Origin: Sphagnum magellanicum
Lineage: Eukaryota > Streptophyta > Sphagnopsida > Sphagnales > Sphagnaceae
DNA: 64,000 nucleotides
Direction: 5' to 3'
NCBI GenBank assembly: GCA_021904315.1
Contig: CM038916.1
Span: 14,969,065-15,033,064 of the forward strand
The notes beneath the pieces were generated by a model that was given only the letters and a program-made list of their open reading frames with translations, searched no databases and was not told where the DNA came from. Shown here piece after piece: positions 60,240 to 64,000 of the stretch. How positions within the stretch are numbered: position 1 is the stretch's first letter; every line of letters begins with the position of its first letter. A program made the position numbers and the translations under genes.

Positions 60240-63060
60240 AAAACAAGAATGTTGGAAAGCCTAAAGCTCAGTCAACAATGGAATCTATTGAGGGGTTGGT
60301 ATGCTAGTTTATCAACTTGGGATACGAGAAATGAATTGAACAATTTGTGACTCCAAAGTTCTACAATGAGCTCAAATTGGAATTTGTGGCTATCAAGGTA
60401 ACAAAGTTTTTGGTTGTCAAAGTTTTCATGTTGAATTTCCATTTACATGATTTATACACTAACAAAAAAAAATTGTCCCTATGTGAAGTTACACCCACCA
60501 ATAGTGAAAAAGTAGCGAAAGCACAACAAGATGTTGTTTACATATATTATGGTGGAGAGTGGCCTAGCAAGCTAAGAATTTCAAAACATTGGCATAAGGG
60601 TTGCAAAAATGCACCTTTCTATCCATATTCATCTAAACAAGTGCGATTGCTTGTCTACCCCAACTTTAAATCTGTGGAGGAAACAAAGAAATTGAAGTAG
60701 ATGTTAATTGGTGAAAAATGTTCTTCTCATTTGCTTTTAAAAACCTAGGCATAAATTAATGAGGAACAAGATGGGCAACTTGTAGTAGTGGAATACATTA
60801 GGCAAGTGTGTCAGCTTAAAACACTTGTTGGATTATAGCCCCTTGCTAGGTTTGATGCAAAACATTATAAGTGCACCGCAATTAACACATTAGATGAAGA
60901 TGCCATTGTTGACATCAACCAAAAAGGATGTTCAACTATGCATAAACGAATCTTTAAGGATGTTGAGTTGGCTACTAGATTTGACAAGGAGAGGTTGAAA
61001 AGGTAAAAGTTGGGGTCTAATGCTAGGAAATCTAAAAGACAATGTTCCCAACCACAAATTAAGAAGGTGGATGGGGATGTTGTAACGCTATTTAATAGCA
61101 TTATTGAATAGAAGAGTGGTGAGACATCAACACCAAATTCTATATCCCTAGTTGAAGACCAAACATTGGATAGACAACTTATTACTGTAGTCACAAGTGA
61201 AGCCCTTGTGGAAGAAGATGGGGGGTAGGTTATAGGGATACCTTGTAACATCCCATTTGTATAGATTTCCAAGTTTATAGCAGATGGGTTGGTTGACATA
61301 GTTTCCAAGAGAGTCATAATAAAATCTGCAAGTTTAGACTTAAATTCGATAGAATTCCAAATGGATGAAATTGATGGTGAACGTTGGGAGGCACTGTTTG
61401 TAGCATGTTTGGAAGCAAATCAATAAATGGTAATGGCATGGCATTCATTTCCCCCTCCTCCACCTTTTTTGAAAAAAAATCATGCTTTGTTTATGTTGAT
61501 GCCATGCCATACATGTTATGGCATTACAATTGGGAGATGGACACAATTGATGGATTCAAAGCTTGGTTGCACAATATAAATAGTTTGAAAGTAGCAAATG
61601 GGAGGATTGGGTTGAAGATGTCTTCATGTGTTCATACGGTAAATGAACACAAAAATCTTCACTTTTAATTACAATTTGTGTTTTTTATACATCTTTGAAA
61701 TGTTGTAATTCCTAACTTGTTGTGTGTTGGGTGATAAATTATACCAATACATTAGTAGTGTGAAGAATGCCACCACAATGTGTGTCGAGCACATGTGGAA
61801 TCCGACCACTGTGGATGAAGAATTCCAAGCACTAGTTGAATATGTCAAACATCAACTTCTTGTCAAAGCGAGCATGGCCTTGGATGCAACATGGAAAGAA
61901 AAAAAAGCCCAAAAAGTTGAAGAATATGTGAAAGAAAAAATGTAAGATTGGGAAGCCCTTGTTGCTCCTCACCTAGAGCGCATTACTTGGGGATGGCATC
62001 TGATGTTTCAAACATTCACTCTTGTCCCATTACTACAAGGTGTTTTGCCACAGTTCCTTTGGACACAAAGCAAAGAGGAGGCATTGAAGGTTGCATCAAC
62101 AATTTGTAACATGAAAATGTTTTCCCTGTTACGACTAACCCCGTGAACTATACTTATTATTAAAATGTTCATGTTTGCTAGAAGGTTTAGGGAACCAGTG
62201 TTTCACCCTATAAAGGGTGGGATTAGGCACAACATCCTAAAATGGATTGGCTTGGGCTTTACATCTAGGGCATGGTCTCCAATAAAACAAATGTTATAGG
62301 AAGAAGGGTTTTTATTGTGTGCAAGTTGTACAAATGTTTTTTCCTCCTAGGAATGGAGGCAATAGGTAGTCATGGCATTTGAATCTTGAAAACCCCAATT
62401 GATCAATGGTGGGGTAAATACAATGCTTGGATCCAGCGTATGCAATTGTGAGCTATTCAAGTTATGGTGGTGGGAAACAAACAAAGCTTTTTGGAATTAT
62501 GGCAACAAACAGAAGCTGTACATGAGGAAAATTACCTACAACAACGCTTAATTGGCTAGCTAAAGTATGTTGAGGACCACAACATTAGGTGGATTACTCA
62601 TGATGTAGGTATGATGACTTACGATAGACTTTATGTTTAAAGAAAGATGTTTGTTGTGAAAGATATTGAAATTTAAAATGTTTCCTTTTTTATTCCAAAA
62701 GTGCCCAATTGTTATGGTTTGTACAAGCACACTAGATTTAATTGTAGATGGAGAAGATCAACATAGGTTGTTACTATGCAAAAACATTCAAGACCATAAC
62801 TAGTCACCCGTTAGACTAAATCCAAAACAAACAAATTCAAATGACATCTTTGAAAGTGTCCCAACCTATAACCCATTATCTATCATTATAGCTTTTACAC
62901 GTGATGCAGGGATGGAAATTGGGGCAACCAATCATAGCACAAAAGGCATTATGAATGGCATTACCATCATAGAGGCATTAACACCAATGCAAGATATACC
63001 TACTCTTGCAACAACAGAGGTTCAGGAAGTTTTTAGTGGTCCATCAAAACATCAAGTACA
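60240..63060 (+). pseudogene. Long decayed coding region, unknown family
   Basis: Protein-like sequence in the same plus-strand phase is found at 60347-60700 (117 codons, with VVYIYYGGEWPSKLRISKHW), 60755-61430 (DEDAIVDINQKGCSTMHKRI, DVELATRFDKERLKR), and 61724-62146 (MCVEHMWNPTTVDEEFQALV, ALDATWKEKKAQKVEEYVKE, TWGWHLMFQTFTLVPLLQGV). Between them a second phase is open at 61384-61668. Further protein-like stretches reach 63060. Stops are single substitutions spread along the frame. Size, decay pattern and lack of introns in the main blocks suggest a transposon gene, but no domain I know is visible. Confidence 0.45.
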
Positions 63061-64000
63061 TGTTATAGATATTTAAGTCTCATCTACAACCAAAATCTCA
63101 TTTGGTATGTTAATCTTCTCGTACAACTTTTAGTTGAAGGATTGGGTTTAGGGTTTATGTCAACCATTGCTTAACATTTTGTTCAACTAGTTGTTGGATT
63201 TTGTTGTAGGGGAAGGAAAGGAGCATGGTGTGACTGGAAATGATATCACTACTCATAATAAAGGAGGAAGTAGCTTCATTGAGCTACTTTTAGTTCACTC
63301 ATAAAGTGTTGAAAACACAACATGATTTTGCCAACACACATGGATATTTAAGGTAACATGCCCATTACAATTTTTTTTTGGATTATTTCCATTCATGCAT
63401 TATTTGTAACATGGAAACTTTGTCCTACAATTTGTAACCTATTTTGTAAATAGTCTACCATCTATAACATGTTGTCCTATTTACTATGTTGTAGGCAACA
63501 CATTAGTTCATATTTTTTAGTTTAAGGATTGGGACAAATGGTGTTGACCCCTCCTCAAGCAATGAGGATTAATTGACTAGATGTGGACCAATGGGGCACA
63601 AGTTTTAACCCTTTTTGCAAAGTCTAGGATTATGTAGATTTAGGGTTAAACTATTATAGTTGCAAGTTTTGATGACCCATGTATTCTAATTTTTTGCCAA
63701 TTGAATTTTGCTTATGTTCATTGCCATATATTTCATAGTTGGGTTATGGTGTTGTGTTTTCCTTACTTTATGGATAACTTTATTATGTTGGTAATTCTTC
63801 TCCCATCCACCATAATTGTTGTTACATTGTGAGACTTCTTGAACATTTGAATTGGTGCTCTATCTTCATTTGTTGTTGTCTACATTGAAGTTTGATTGAT
63901 TTCCAAGGAAGAATTGAAGTGTATGAAAAGAATTGAAGAGTTGGAAACTGTTTTGGAAATTCACTTGTTAGTGTTTGGAACTTTGCCAACATACACATGA
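63061..64000. other. Right edge of window, no gene
   Basis: AT-rich sequence with scattered stops in all frames. Nothing recognisable up to the end of the window. Confidence 0.5.

Overview
This is a plant nuclear genome window, almost certainly from a seed plant with a large, transposon-laden genome. A gymnosperm such as a conifer is my best guess. The evidence is plant-type gene families with GT-AG introns, AT-rich intergenic DNA, and layers of old plant transposons (CACTA/En-Spm, Ty1/copia, Helitron) heavily decayed by in-frame stops of the C-to-T type. Only three genes look functional: a family-1 glycosyltransferase on the minus strand (25880-29344), a small two-exon TMEM230/DUF872 membrane protein (48657-49292) and a multi-exon DEUBAD-domain, NFRKB-like nuclear protein (53252-57849). 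They are unrelated in function and are not an operon or cluster.

Layout. 1-1545: decayed CACTA (TNP2-type) transposase, minus strand, cut by the window edge. 3360-5793: two old direct duplications. 7510-7912: exon-like fragments, perhaps another CACTA-encoded product. 8655-9545: three AT-rich tandem units of about 300 bp. 9765-12579: non-autonomous CACTA element whose centre is a 25-bp minisatellite organised into a 75-bp higher-order repeat; its left subterminal region recurs inverted at 36172-36653. 18180-20115: nine-unit satellite-like array. 22437-24540: Ty1/copia remnant, gag joined to reverse transcriptase with protease and integrase missing, plus one LTR.

25880-29344: UGT gene. 29743-29858: fresh 58-bp tandem duplication upstream of it. 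31742-31788: tRNA-like (SINE) promoter boxes. 34250-36653: decayed gag-like zinc-knuckle region next to a CACTA end. 36960-38640: minus-strand remnants, including a Cys/His-rich exon and a minisatellite of about 61 bp. 39460-40270: GC-rich island. 40918-41970: decayed coiled-coil coding frame. 43843-45310: two tandem-repeat fields. 45624-46078: complete small Helitron with both termini.

48300-58900 is the gene-rich, higher-GC part, with the TMEM230-like and DEUBAD genes on the plus strand. 60240-63060 holds a long decayed coding region of unknown family. I found no rRNA, tRNA gene, CRISPR array or prokaryotic feature. The points most worth following are the nested minisatellite inside the CACTA element, the palindrome-bearing satellite array, the complete mini-Helitron, the unresolved 3' splicing of the DEUBAD gene, and the unidentified decayed reading frames at 41 kb and 60-63 kb.
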